A DNA stretch of 64,000 nucleotides from Nitrospirota bacterium (GTDB lineage Bacteria > Nitrospirota > Nitrospiria > Nitrospirales > Nitrospiraceae): contig JBFLWP010000006.1 of the NCBI GenBank assembly GCA_040757595.1, positions 95,422 to 159,421 on the forward strand, given 5' to 3'. The position numbers and the translations under genes are program-made. Below the pieces are notes generated by a model. It made no database searches, was not told where the DNA came from, and was given only the letters and a program-made list of their open reading frames with translations. This document shows, piece after piece, positions 8,506 through 16,104 of this stretch. Positions within the stretch are counted from its first letter, which is position 1. Each line of letters starts with the position of its first letter.

Positions 8506-8534
8506 TGGACTTTTTCTCGCCCGAGCGATACCCT
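8506..8534 (+). promoter_or_regulatory. promoter of LPP20/TPR gene, twin of the one at 7244
   Basis: TGGACT (8506-8511), 17 bp, TACCCT (8529-8534), in the context CTGGACTTTT...CGATACCCTCT. The ATG is 33 nt downstream with a GGAGAAAGGA ribosome binding site. Confidence 0.45.
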
Positions 8535-8567
8535 CTTGTCGGCCTGCCGGAGAAAGGACGGCCTGCG

Positions 8568-9662
8568 ATGCGCCTAAGAGGGATGCTCTACCTGCTGCTG
8601 CTCCAGACCTCGTTGACGCTGGCCTGTCTGCTCGCCGTCTCGCCGGCCGCGGCCGAGGTGCGCATGATCTCCGCGACCGGTGAGTACCGGATGGGGGACA
8701 ACGACACCAAGACCGATGCCAAGCGCCTGGCCCTGCTGGATGCCAAGCGTCTGGCGCTGGAGCGGGCGGGCACCTACCTGGAAGGCGTAACCCAAGTGAA
8801 GAATCTCCAGATCACCACGGACGAGCTGCGAGCCTACACGGCCGGGATCGTGGAGGTCGTGGAACAGGCGACGCGGACCGAGCACGAGGGGGAGACCTCG
8901 ATTGTGCGGGTGGACGTGACGGTCAAGGTTGACACCGAAGTCGTCGCACGCCAGATCGAATCGTTGCGCAAGCGCGAGCATGCCAAGGAAGAGCTGGCGC
9001 AGGCCCGCGAAGAGAACGAGCGGCTGCGGCAGGAAGTCGAGACCAAGACGAGGGAACTGGCGGCCCTCAAGTCCAAGACCGGGGCCGAGGCCCTGCTCAA
9101 GGAACGGGAACAGATGCTCACCAAGCTGGACGCCAACGACCTGGTGGTGCAAGCCATGAGAGTTCCGGCCGGCTCCCGCGACGGGCTCCGGAATGGGGAA
9201 CCCGCTTCCAAGCAGGACCGGGCCGCGAAAAAAGCGTTGCTCCAACAGGCGGTAGCCTTGGACCCGACGAATCCTCGGGCGCACGCGACCCTGGCCCGTC
9301 TTCTGCAAGTAGAGGGCGACCAGGACGGCGCCATCCGGGAATACCGGGAAGCGCTGCGGCTGAAACCCGGTCTTGCCCGAGCCCACGCAGGGCTGGGGCA
9401 GGCCCTGCTGTCCGCTGGTCGCAAGGACGAAGCGGCGCGTGAGTTCCGGATCTTCCTCCGCACGGTGCCCCAAACCCCGGAAAACGAGCGGCTGATCGTG
9501 CTGGTGAAGAAAAAGCTCCGCGAGCTGGGCTACCTCGATCTGCCCGCCGCCAGGCCCCAGGGGCCTCAGCAGGGGTTTCCCCAGGTGGAGCGGCCGGAAG
9601 GCCCGCCTCCGCCCATGCCGCCGCCCTTCCCCCCGCCGCACTTCCCTCCGCCTGGCCGGTAG
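8568..9662 (+). CDS. exported protein: N-terminal LPP20-like domain, coiled coil, TPR, proline-rich tail
   Basis: 364 residues. A signal peptide (cleavage after SPAAA, about residue 29) is followed by a domain with GEYRMGDNDTKTDAKRLALL that resembles the LPP20/FlgT-N type fold of periplasmic proteins. Next is a charged coiled coil (about 128-185), two or three TPR units (about 218-310) and a Pro-rich tail (PPPPMPPPFPPP). Placed directly after a TPR protein with a matching promoter. Likely a periplasmic or envelope scaffold protein; the specific role is unknown. Confidence 0.7.
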   Translation: MRLRGMLYLLLLQTSLTLACLLAVSPAAAEVRMISATGEYRMGDNDTKTDAKRLALLDAKRLALERAGTYLEGVTQVKNLQITTDELRAYTAGIVEVVEQATRTEHEGETSIVRVDVTVKVDTEVVARQIESLRKREHAKEELAQAREENERLRQEVETKTRELAALKSKTGAEALLKEREQMLTKLDANDLVVQAMRVPAGSRDGLRNGEPASKQDRAAKKALLQQAVALDPTNPRAHATLARLLQVEGDQDGAIREYREALRLKPGLARAHAGLGQALLSAGRKDEAAREFRIFLRTVPQTPENERLIVLVKKKLRELGYLDLPAARPQGPQQGFPQVERPEGPPPPMPPPFPPPHFPPPGR

Positions 9663-9730
9663 GCCTTGCTGGCAGCACAGAGCTCTTTCAAGCTCCGCCC
9701 GCCGACTTTAGGCCCTATGTTGCGGCTGTC

Positions 9731-9759
9731 TTGATTCCTCCTTGTTCTCAGCCTATCAT
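9731..9759 (+). promoter_or_regulatory. sigma70-like promoter of the decayed antitoxin
   Basis: TTGATT (9731-9736), 17 bp, TATCAT (9754-9759). It points at the Phd remnant that begins about 30 nt downstream. Confidence 0.45.
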
Positions 9760-9791
9760 GTAGTCTCACTTGAAACTATGGAGGAGCCAGG

Positions 9792-10029
9792 AAGTTTGCG
9801 AATGTCAGGGAGTTGAAGGCGAAGACTTCTGAAATACTGCGGGCGGTCGAAAAGGGGAACACGGTCCTGGTGACCACGCATGGGCGAGCGTGACCAGGCC
9901 GCAGCGATCATGCACAGTCGTGATGGGATTCTGGAGCGCAGTTGGCTCATCATGACGCCCGTCAGCGCGGGTGAATGTACAGACATGCTGACGAACGGAC
10001 GGTTGCCAACGATTTCAAGGTTGGCATAA
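9792..10029 (+). pseudogene. decayed Phd/YefM-type antitoxin gene
   Basis: From 9792 the frame reads KFANVRELKAKTSEIL then RAVEKGNTVLVTTHGRA before a TGA at 9891. This is the recognisable N-terminal half of a Phd/YefM antitoxin (DNA-binding part) lacking its start codon. A GGAGG ribosome binding site remains just upstream. After a frame change near 9889 a second open stretch runs to TAA at 10027; it may be the degraded C-terminal part. No toxin gene follows. The region 9663-10111 otherwise holds only promoters. Confidence 0.65.
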
Positions 10030-10056
10030 AGCGATCACTGAAAGATGCGCGTGGCA

Positions 10057-10084
10057 TTGACCAATCAGCGTGATCGGCTACATT
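10057..10084 (+). promoter_or_regulatory. possible promoter of the 10112 small gene
   Basis: TTGACC (10057-10062), 16 bp, TACATT (10079-10084), with 27 nt to the ATG. Confidence 0.35.
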
Positions 10085-10111
10085 GGATTAACAGAAATAA
10101 AGTCAGCACAT

Positions 10112-10300
10112 ATGACCGCCAAGAAACCATCCAGCAAGCAGCAGGCACCCCGAAAGGCAGCCCGCGCGTCGCAGCGCGATCGGCTGCGGCGGCGGGTGGC
10201 GCTTCAGAAGAAGGCCCTTCGGGCTCTTGTCGGCATTGGCGCAAGCGGCTTCACCGATATTAGCCGCGAGCACGATACCTACCCGCACAAGAAGGCTTGA
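10112..10300 (+). CDS. small basic protein, possible orphan antitoxin
   Basis: 62 residues, strongly basic N-terminal half (MTAKKPSSKQ… QRDRLRRRVALQKK), then ALRALVGIGASGFTDISREH. The GIGASGFTDISREHD segment resembles short antitoxin-like proteins, but I cannot name a family. It sits between the decayed Phd gene and hicBA. A hairpin with a T-run overlaps its 3' end. No partner toxin adjoins it. Confidence 0.4.
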   Translation: MTAKKPSSKQQAPRKAARASQRDRLRRRVALQKKALRALVGIGASGFTDISREHDTYPHKKA

Positions 10301-10317
10301 GGCCGACCGCCTTTTTT
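10292..10317 (+). terminator. likely intrinsic terminator
   Basis: AAGGC (10292-10296) pairs with GCCTT (10309-10313), with an internal GGC/GCC match, followed by six T residues. It overlaps the stop of the small basic gene and would separate it from convergent hicBA. Confidence 0.45.
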
Positions 10318-10358
10318 CTTCGAACCTCCGGTTTTGTTTGCTCATCCACGTTCTAGCT

Positions 10359-10619
10359 CTATTCGATCAGGCCCAAGCGTCTCGCGTCGGCGTGATCCCA
10401 TTTGACCGCTTCGAGCACGCTCTTGAGCGTTTTGCGCGTGAGGGTGTCGCTGCCATGGTGGTAATGCACAACGGTCAAGCGTCCGTCTGGATGGGCGTAG
10501 ATTCGCGAGCCGGTTTGCGTGGATCGCCGAAGCGTGAAACCATCACGCTCAAGCGCGCGGATGAGTTGGCTGACGGGAAGATTTCTTAGCAGGTGGACGA
10601 GACTTCCGGTCTCGTTCAT
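10359..10619 (-). CDS. hicA: HicA-type toxin (mRNA interferase)
   Basis: 86 residues. Contains the HicA/YcfA double-stranded-RNA-binding-like fold. There is LIRALERDGFTLRRSTQTGS near residues 20-39, then a basic/polar stretch and the conserved His segment VVHYHHGSDTLTRKTLKSVL. HicA cleaves mRNA independently of ribosomes in characterised members. Its ATG overlaps the hicB stop (ATGA), so it is the downstream partner in a hicB-hicA operon, the reverse of the commonest order. The first 15 residues before LPVSQLI are an extension relative to typical HicA. Confidence 0.85.
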   Translation of the reverse strand: MNETGSLVHLLRNLPVSQLIRALERDGFTLRRSTQTGSRIYAHPDGRLTVVHYHHGSDTLTRKTLKSVLEAVKWDHADARRLGLIE

Positions 10620-10855
10620 ACCACGACGGCAAGCGCCGGCGTTTCAATCACTTCGCCATTCGGGGGAGGAGTTGGTATCGGGCGGCCTGCTTCGCGAAGA
10701 GTGGCGATATAGGCTTCGATGGCCTCCTGTAAGGCCTTCACGGCCTCCTGCTGTGTGTGTCCCCAGGTCGCGCAGCCGGGCAGCGAGGGAACCACAGCGC
10801 TCCACCGACCGTCTTCTTCCTGCTCGACTTCGATCGGATAGATATACGTTTTCAT
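10616..10855 (-). CDS. hicB: HicB-type antitoxin
   Basis: 79 residues with the partial RNase H-like HicB fold: YIYPIEVEQEEDGRWSAVVP then SLPGCATWGHTQQEAVKALQ and a helical EAIEAYIATL segment. A typical DNA-binding C-terminal domain is absent, as in short HicB proteins. It neutralises the HicA toxin encoded immediately downstream with a 4-nt overlap. A strong promoter lies 6 nt before the ATG, so the message is probably leaderless, and autoregulation would act there. Confidence 0.85.
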   Translation of the reverse strand: MKTYIYPIEVEQEEDGRWSAVVPSLPGCATWGHTQQEAVKALQEAIEAYIATLREAGRPIPTPPPNGEVIETPALAVVV

Positions 10856-10861
10856 GCCTCG

Positions 10862-10890
10862 ATTCTAGAAGTCAGGCGGAGGGCTGTCAA
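10862..10890 (-). promoter_or_regulatory. strong sigma70-like promoter of hicBA, predicted leaderless
   Basis: On the minus strand: TTGACA (10890-10885), 17 bp, TAGAAT (10867-10862), then 6 nt to the hicB ATG at 10855. Five of six -10 bases and all -35 bases match consensus. Confidence 0.7.
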
Positions 10891-10928
10891 GAATCCGAAG
10901 CAGATGTGAAAAACCTGCGACCTGCTCC

Positions 10929-11105
10929 TTATTTGTCCCGCTTCGTCGTGTGCTGGAAGATGCACTTGGGGCAGGTGTAGTGGATGAACTTCCCGCGCGC
11001 CACGAGCCGCTTCACCATCGGCACCTTGCACCAGGTGCAGGTGCGGTCGGGCAGGTCGGCCAGGGCGGCCTGCGGATCGGGCTGTGAGATCGGCGCGGTC
11101 GGCAT
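10929..11105 (-). CDS. small zinc-ribbon protein
   Basis: 58 residues. Two CxxC knuckles, CTWC and CPKC, about 20 residues apart, separated by a basic stretch (KRLVARGKFIHYT). This is a minimal zinc ribbon. The ATG is selected because a promoter ends 6 nt before it; longer upstream frames cross that promoter. Third Cys-rich small protein of the window with leaderless geometry. Function unknown. Confidence 0.6.
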   Translation of the reverse strand: MPTAPISQPDPQAALADLPDRTCTWCKVPMVKRLVARGKFIHYTCPKCIFQHTTKRDK

Positions 11106-11111
11106 GGCTGC

Positions 11112-11141
11112 ATTCTGGCGGATGGCTCTTCCGGTTGTCAA
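11112..11141 (-). promoter_or_regulatory. sigma70-like promoter, predicted leaderless
   Basis: Minus strand TTGACA (11141-11136), 18 bp, CAGAAT (11117-11112), 6 nt to the ATG at 11105. Confidence 0.6.
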
Positions 11142-11165
11142 CGTGAGCCCTGGCGATCGCGGACG

Positions 11166-11194
11166 TTGCAAGTCCCCGGTCAATCCGCTAGACT
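11166..11194 (+). promoter_or_regulatory. sigma70-like promoter, predicted leaderless
   Basis: TTGCAA (11166-11171), 17 bp, TAGACT (11189-11194), 8 nt to the GTG at 11203. It is divergent from the zinc-ribbon promoter 25 bp away. Confidence 0.6.
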
Positions 11195-11202
11195 GCCGCG
11201 GC

Positions 11203-11535
11203 GTGCAACCGCAGACCGTCAAAGAATTCTTCCGGCTCTTGCCGGAGAAGCTGGATGCAGAGGCGGCGGAAGGGGTCTCGGCTGTCTATCAATTCGACCT
11301 GAGCGGGCCGGACGGCGGCCAGTACCACCTGACGATCAAAGACGGGGCCTGCTCGGTGCAGGAGGGAATCCATCCGGCTCCGCACGTGACCTTCTCAATG
11401 TCGGGCGAGGACTGTTTGGGGGTCCTGGGCGGGCGGCTTGACGGGCCCTCGGTGTTCCTCTCCGGCCGCCTCCGGATTTCCGGCGACCTGGGCCTCGCGA
11501 TCCAGTTGAAGTCCCTGTTCCCCTCGGTGCGCTAG
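11203..11535 (+). CDS. SCP2 sterol-transfer-domain-like protein
   Basis: 110 residues starting at GTG. The pattern VYQFDLSGPDGGQYHLTIKD, then PHVTFSMSGEDCLGVLGGRL and SGRLRISGDLGLAIQLKSLF is that of a single SCP2 (sterol carrier protein 2) domain that binds lipophilic ligands. Length is right for a stand-alone domain. The GTG is fixed by the promoter 8 nt upstream and by the domain start. In bacteria such proteins have varied, mostly unknown, lipid-related roles. Confidence 0.7.
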   Translation: MQPQTVKEFFRLLPEKLDAEAAEGVSAVYQFDLSGPDGGQYHLTIKDGACSVQEGIHPAPHVTFSMSGEDCLGVLGGRLDGPSVFLSGRLRISGDLGLAIQLKSLFPSVR

Positions 11536-11544
11536 CCTGCTCCG

Positions 11545-14500
11545 TCAGCCTCGGACGGGGCTCTCCGCCAGCGCCTCGGATTCCCTCGGCCAGTCGGTCC
11601 TGGCCGGCTCCCCGTTCGTCTTCATCTCCGGATCCGCCTTGCGCGGGAACCGCTCCTCCAGGATCAGGTACAGGGTCGGGATCAGGAACAGGGTCAGGAC
11701 CGTCGAGACCGTAAGGCCGCCGATCACGGCGCGGGCCAGGGGCGCGTTGGTCTCGCCGCCCGTGCCGAGCCCCAGCGCCATGGGCAGCAGGCCGAAGACC
11801 GTCGCGAGCGAGGTCATGAGGATCGGCCGCAGCCTCGTCCGCGCCGCCTTGACGACGGCTTCGCGCAACGCGATCCCGCGCCGCCGCAGCACGTTCGTGT
11901 AGTCCACGAGCAGCACGCCGTTGGAGACCACGATTCCGAGCATCATGATGACGCCCATGAACGAGGTGGTGGACAGCGTCGTGCCCGTCAGGAACAGCAT
12001 CAGGATCACGCCGGGAAAGCCCATCGGGACCGAGAACATGATGATGAAGGGGTCCAGCAGGGATTTGAACTGGGCCGCCATCACCATGTAAACGAGCAGG
12101 AGCGCGAGCACGGAAGCGAAGATCAGTCCCTGAAAGGTCTCCCGCTGTTGCTGGATCTGTCCGGTCAGCCGGATGCTGAAGCCGGGCGGGAGCTGCAAGT
12201 CCGCGAAGCGTGCTTCCAATTCCTCCGCGATGGCGCCAAGGTCCCGGTCCACCGGATTGGCCGTGATGTGGACGATCCGCTGGAAGTATTTCCGCTCGAT
12301 CTGGACCGGGCCGGCGTTCAGGTGGACCGCCGCCACGTTCTTGAGCAGGACCGGCTCGCCCGTCCGGCTCGTGAGCAGGATGTTGTCCAGATCCGTCAGG
12401 TCCTTCCGATACTCCTCGGCCAGCCAGGCGCTGATGTAGTACTCGTTCCCGTTCTGTGGGTCGGTGTAGATGATCGGGTCGGTCTGCCCGTTCCCGTTCA
12501 GCGAGAACAGCACCGCGTTGGCCACGTCGGTCTCGCTGATCCCCAGCAGCGCGGCCTTCTCCCGGTCCACCGTGATGTCGAGCTCGGGATAGTTCTCCTC
12601 CCGGCTCGCCTCGATGTCGGCGAGGCCGTGGACCTGGTGCATGACCGTCTCGACCTGCCGGATCACCCCGCGGGCCTTCTCCAGGTCGTAGCCGTAGATC
12701 TCGACGTCCACGGACTTCTGGGACCCGAAGCTCACGATGCGCTTCACGAGCCCGCCGGGGTCGAAGAAGACCGCGACGCCGGGGAAGAGCTTCAGGACCT
12801 TCGGCCGCACCTCGTTCATGATCTGGACCTGGCTGCGCCTCCGCTGATCGGGCGGCTTCAGGTACACGGAGATCTGGGAGGCGTGAGGGCCGGTGTTCCG
12901 GTTGAAGAGGGACGACCGGCCCTGGGTCGTCACCCCGGTGCTGGACACGACGGTTTCCAGCTCCTCGGGCGGGATCGTCTCCCGGAGCACCCGCTCGATC
13001 TCCGCCACCTGCTGCTCGGTCTTCTCCACCCGCTGGCCCACCGGCGCGCGCACGTAAATCCTGAACTGGCTCTCGTCGGTCACCGGCAGAAACTCGGTGC
13101 CGATGAAGGGCAGCAGGGCCAGCGAGGCGGCGAAGATCGCCACGATGGTCCCGATCAGGACCTTCTTGTGGCCCAGCGCCCAGCTCAGGGCCTCCTGGTA
13201 GCGGGCATCGAAGGCCTCGTACCTTCCGGCGCTCCATCGCATGAGCCGCGCGAACCAGGCCGGCATGTGCGTGTGGGCCTCCTGCTCCGGCTTGAGAAAC
13301 TTGTAGCAGAGGGCCGGCGTGACCGTGCGCGAGATGAAGAACGAGGTGAACAGCGCGATCGCGATCGTGAACGTGAGAGGGATGAACAGGAGCTTCGCGA
13401 TGCCGATGAGGAAAAAGATCGGCAGGAACACGACCACGGTGGTGACGGTGGAGGCGAAGATCGGCATGGCCACCTCACGGGCCGCCTCCAGCAGGGCCTC
13501 CCACTTGGTCGGGACCGCGAGGTCGAGCGGGGCCTCCGGGTTCAGCTCCCGCGCGGCCGCCTGCACCTCCTCCCAGCGCCGGCGGCTCTCGTTCAGGTGG
13601 CGCTGGATGTTCTCCAGCTCGACGATCGAGTCGTCCACCAGCCGGCCGATGCCCAGCGCCAGCCCGCCCAGCGTGAAGACGTTCAGGGTCTGCCCGCTGA
13701 AGTAGAGGACGATGAACGTGACGAGGATCGAGAGCGGAATCGCGACCGAGATGATCAGCGTGCTGGTCAGGTTGCGCAGGAAGATCAGGATCACGGCCGC
13801 CGCCAACAGGGAGCCGTGCAGGGCCTGCTCGATCAGGTTCTTGATGGACTGCCTGATGTAGACGGACTGGTCGAAGGAGACGCCCAGCTTCACGTTGGGC
13901 GGAATGCCGATCATCTTGGGGAGTGCCTGCCGGAGCGCGTCCACAACCTCGACCGTGTTCGCGGTGGGCTGTTTGTTCACGCGCAGGTAGACCGACCGCT
14001 GGCCGTCCGTCCGGACGATGTTGGTCTGAATGTCCGAGGAGTCCGTGACCGTGCCGAGATCCCGCACCCGGACCGGCTGGCCCTGCGGCGTGACCTTGAC
14101 GATCACGTCGTTGATCGGCTCGACGGTCCTGAACTGGTTGTTCGTGAAGACGTTGTAGTCCAGGGTACCGGCCTTGATGTCGCCGGAGGGGAGGATCAGG
14201 TTGGAGGCCTTGACCTCGCGGACCACGTCCAGGATCGAGAGCCCCCGGGCCTGGAGCAGGGCCGGGTCCAGGTTGATGTTGATCTGGCGGATCTTGCCCC
14301 CCTCGACGGTGGCGGCCGCCACGTTCTGGATCTGCTCGATCTGGGGCGCGATCACGTTGTAGGCCAGGTCGTACAGCGCGCGCTCGTCCATGTTGGTGCC
14401 GGACACGGTGACGAGCGCGACCGGGATGTTCGAGAGGTCGAACTTCACGATGAAGGGCTGGAGGACGCCGGGCGGGAGCTGGTTGAGGATCTGGGTGACG

Positions 14501-14832
14501 CGCTGCATCACCTCCATCTGCCCGACGTTGATGTCGGCGCCCCAGTTGAACCAGATCTGGACCGCCCCGATCCCGTGCTTGGCGAAAGACTCCACGTGCT
14601 CGACGTTCGAGGCGGAGCTGACGGCCTTCTCGATCGGATAGACGACGCTCTGCTCGATGTCGAGCGGGGGGGCCCCCTTGTAGATCACGCCCACGAAGGC
14701 GACCGGCACCTGGATGTTCGGGAACAGATCCACCGGCAGGCGGTCCAGGGACGTGGCACCCAGCACCACCATGGCCAGGGAGAGCATCAGGATGCCGATG
14801 CGGTTTCTGAGGGCGAGGAGAGTCAGCCACAT
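11545..14832 (-). CDS. RND-family efflux transporter permease (AcrB/HAE1-like)
   Basis: 1095 residues, the full length of the hydrophobe/amphiphile efflux RND permease. It has an N-terminal TM helix, large periplasmic loop, TM block 2-6 (about residues 335-540, including the GGLALGIGRLVDDSIVELEN type motif with the TM4 acidic residues), a second periplasmic loop, and TM block 8-12 ending near 1040. It exchanges protons for toxic substrates in a tripartite pump. Encoded last in a TetR-adaptor-permease unit. No outer-membrane TolC partner is in the window. A mirrored repeat separates it from the adaptor gene. Confidence 0.9.
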   Translation of the reverse strand: MWLTLLALRNRIGILMLSLAMVVLGATSLDRLPVDLFPNIQVPVAFVGVIYKGAPPLDIEQSVVYPIEKAVSSASNVEHVESFAKHGIGAVQIWFNWGADINVGQMEVMQRVTQILNQLPPGVLQPFIVKFDLSNIPVALVTVSGTNMDERALYDLAYNVIAPQIEQIQNVAAATVEGGKIRQININLDPALLQARGLSILDVVREVKASNLILPSGDIKAGTLDYNVFTNNQFRTVEPINDVIVKVTPQGQPVRVRDLGTVTDSSDIQTNIVRTDGQRSVYLRVNKQPTANTVEVVDALRQALPKMIGIPPNVKLGVSFDQSVYIRQSIKNLIEQALHGSLLAAAVILIFLRNLTSTLIISVAIPLSILVTFIVLYFSGQTLNVFTLGGLALGIGRLVDDSIVELENIQRHLNESRRRWEEVQAAARELNPEAPLDLAVPTKWEALLEAAREVAMPIFASTVTTVVVFLPIFFLIGIAKLLFIPLTFTIAIALFTSFFISRTVTPALCYKFLKPEQEAHTHMPAWFARLMRWSAGRYEAFDARYQEALSWALGHKKVLIGTIVAIFAASLALLPFIGTEFLPVTDESQFRIYVRAPVGQRVEKTEQQVAEIERVLRETIPPEELETVVSSTGVTTQGRSSLFNRNTGPHASQISVYLKPPDQRRRSQVQIMNEVRPKVLKLFPGVAVFFDPGGLVKRIVSFGSQKSVDVEIYGYDLEKARGVIRQVETVMHQVHGLADIEASREENYPELDITVDREKAALLGISETDVANAVLFSLNGNGQTDPIIYTDPQNGNEYYISAWLAEEYRKDLTDLDNILLTSRTGEPVLLKNVAAVHLNAGPVQIERKYFQRIVHITANPVDRDLGAIAEELEARFADLQLPPGFSIRLTGQIQQQRETFQGLIFASVLALLLVYMVMAAQFKSLLDPFIIMFSVPMGFPGVILMLFLTGTTLSTTSFMGVIMMLGIVVSNGVLLVDYTNVLRRRGIALREAVVKAARTRLRPILMTSLATVFGLLPMALGLGTGGETNAPLARAVIGGLTVSTVLTLFLIPTLYLILEERFPRKADPEMKTNGEPARTDWPRESEALAESPVRG

Positions 14833-14839
14833 AATTAGA

Positions 14840-14928
14840 GTGTGATGGGTGACAGGTGAAGGGTGACAGGTGAAGAACGATCAGGTTGGGGTTGACACAT
14901 CACGCCTCACCCATCACCCTTCACGTTT
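14840..14928. repeat. mirrored repeat (GTGATGGGTGACAGGTGA dialect) between pump genes
   Basis: GTGATGGGTGACAGGTGAAG units on the left and CATCACGCCTCACCCATCAC on the right. The right arm overlaps the last five codons and stop of the adaptor gene. As RNA it would form a long imperfect hairpin within the operon and may set relative expression of adaptor and permease. Confidence 0.65.
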
Positions 14929-16104
14929 TACTGCTGGAAGAGGGCTGGCCTGCACGCTGGTCCCGTCGGTGACCAGGTCCTTGCCGGAGAGGATTACCTG
15001 CTCGGCGCCGGTCAGCCCCTTGGTGATCTCGATGCGCGTGCCGGCCCGCACGCCGACCTCCACCGGAACCTGGTAGGCCTTCCCCTCGCGGACGACGTAG
15101 ACGTACTGGCTTTCCTCCAGCCGGGTCAGGGCGTCGATCGGGATCTGCACGGCGCTCGGGTGGAGGCCGACGATCAGCTCGACCCGGGCGAACATGCCGC
15201 CCTTGAGGGCCAGGTCGGGGTTCTCCAGGTCCACCTCCACGGTCATCGTGCGGGTGCCGCGATTCAGGGCCTGCACGATCCGGGTGACCTTGCCCGCGAA
15301 CACCCGGTCCGGGTAAGCCTCGGCGCGCACCTCGGCCTTCTGGCCGATCTTGACCAGCGGCACGTCCTTCTCCACCACCTCGATCATGATCCGGACCGTG
15401 TTGATGTGGTGCAGGGTCAGGATGCCGCGGGACATGGTCGAGGTGCTGGCCGTCGAGCCGGTGACGTAGGCGCCGGGGTCCAGGTTCCGCTCGGCGATGT
15501 AGCCGGCGAAGGGCGCCCGGATGTACGAGTAGGAGAGGTTCGTCTCGGCCTGCTGCAGCGCTACCTCCATCTGCTTCACCTGGGCCTTGAGCGACTCGAT
15601 CTGGGCGACCGCCGTGTCGTAGTTGACCTGCGCGTTGTCCAGGTCCTGTTGGGACACGAACTGGTCCTTGATCAGCTTCTCGAACCGGGACAGGGTCAGC
15701 TTGGCGTTCCGGATGTTCGCCTCCTGGCGCAGCACGTCCGCCCGCGCCGCGGCCAGGTTGGCCTTGGCGCGGTTCACCGCGTGGACGTAGTCGGTGTGGT
15801 CGATCTCGACGAGCAACTGGTTGGCCTTCACGAAGTCGCCCTTGTCCACGTGCAGCTTCGCGATGTAGCCGTCCACGCGCGAGAACACGTTTACCTGCTG
15901 GAAGGGCTGGATGTCCGCGGTGAAGGGCAGGCGCACGTCCAGATCCTGGCGGAGCGGCGTGACCGTGCCGACCGTGATCACCCGCCCCTTGCGCCCGTCG
16001 CCCTTGGCGCTGCTGTTGGTCAGACGGAACAGCACCAGCCCGGTCAGCGCCAGGACCAGGATGACCAGGAACGTCAGGCCCGGATGTTGCCGGAGACGGT
16101 TCAT
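14914..16104 (-). CDS. RND periplasmic adaptor (membrane fusion) protein
   Basis: 396 residues. N-terminal TM anchor (about residues 9-26), then biotinyl-lipoyl-like half-motifs (NVFSRVDGYIAKLHVDKGDF at about 72-91 and YIRAPFAGYIAERNLDPGAY after the hairpin). Between them are a coiled-coil alpha hairpin (about 110-205), then beta-barrel and membrane-proximal domains. It bridges the permease to an outer-membrane channel. Its ATG overlaps the TetR stop by ATGA. The last codons (VKREG, stop) lie in the arm of a mirrored repeat. Confidence 0.9.
   Translation of the reverse strand: MNRLRQHPGLTFLVILVLALTGLVLFRLTNSSAKGDGRKGRVITVGTVTPLRQDLDVRLPFTADIQPFQQVNVFSRVDGYIAKLHVDKGDFVKANQLLVEIDHTDYVHAVNRAKANLAAARADVLRQEANIRNAKLTLSRFEKLIKDQFVSQQDLDNAQVNYDTAVAQIESLKAQVKQMEVALQQAETNLSYSYIRAPFAGYIAERNLDPGAYVTGSTASTSTMSRGILTLHHINTVRIMIEVVEKDVPLVKIGQKAEVRAEAYPDRVFAGKVTRIVQALNRGTRTMTVEVDLENPDLALKGGMFARVELIVGLHPSAVQIPIDALTRLEESQYVYVVREGKAYQVPVEVGVRAGTRIEITKGLTGAEQVILSGKDLVTDGTSVQASPLPAVKREG

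Noticed and set aside
12148..14838. 896-codon antisense frame over the RND permease
   Set aside because: Asp/Val/Leu/Arg-rich shadow; the minus-strand permease is unambiguous.
14840..14928. Tandem GTGAYGGGTGA words considered as a CRISPR array or iterons
   Set aside because: Units are too short and irregular, without spacers, and always face a reverse-complement arm; no cas or rep genes.
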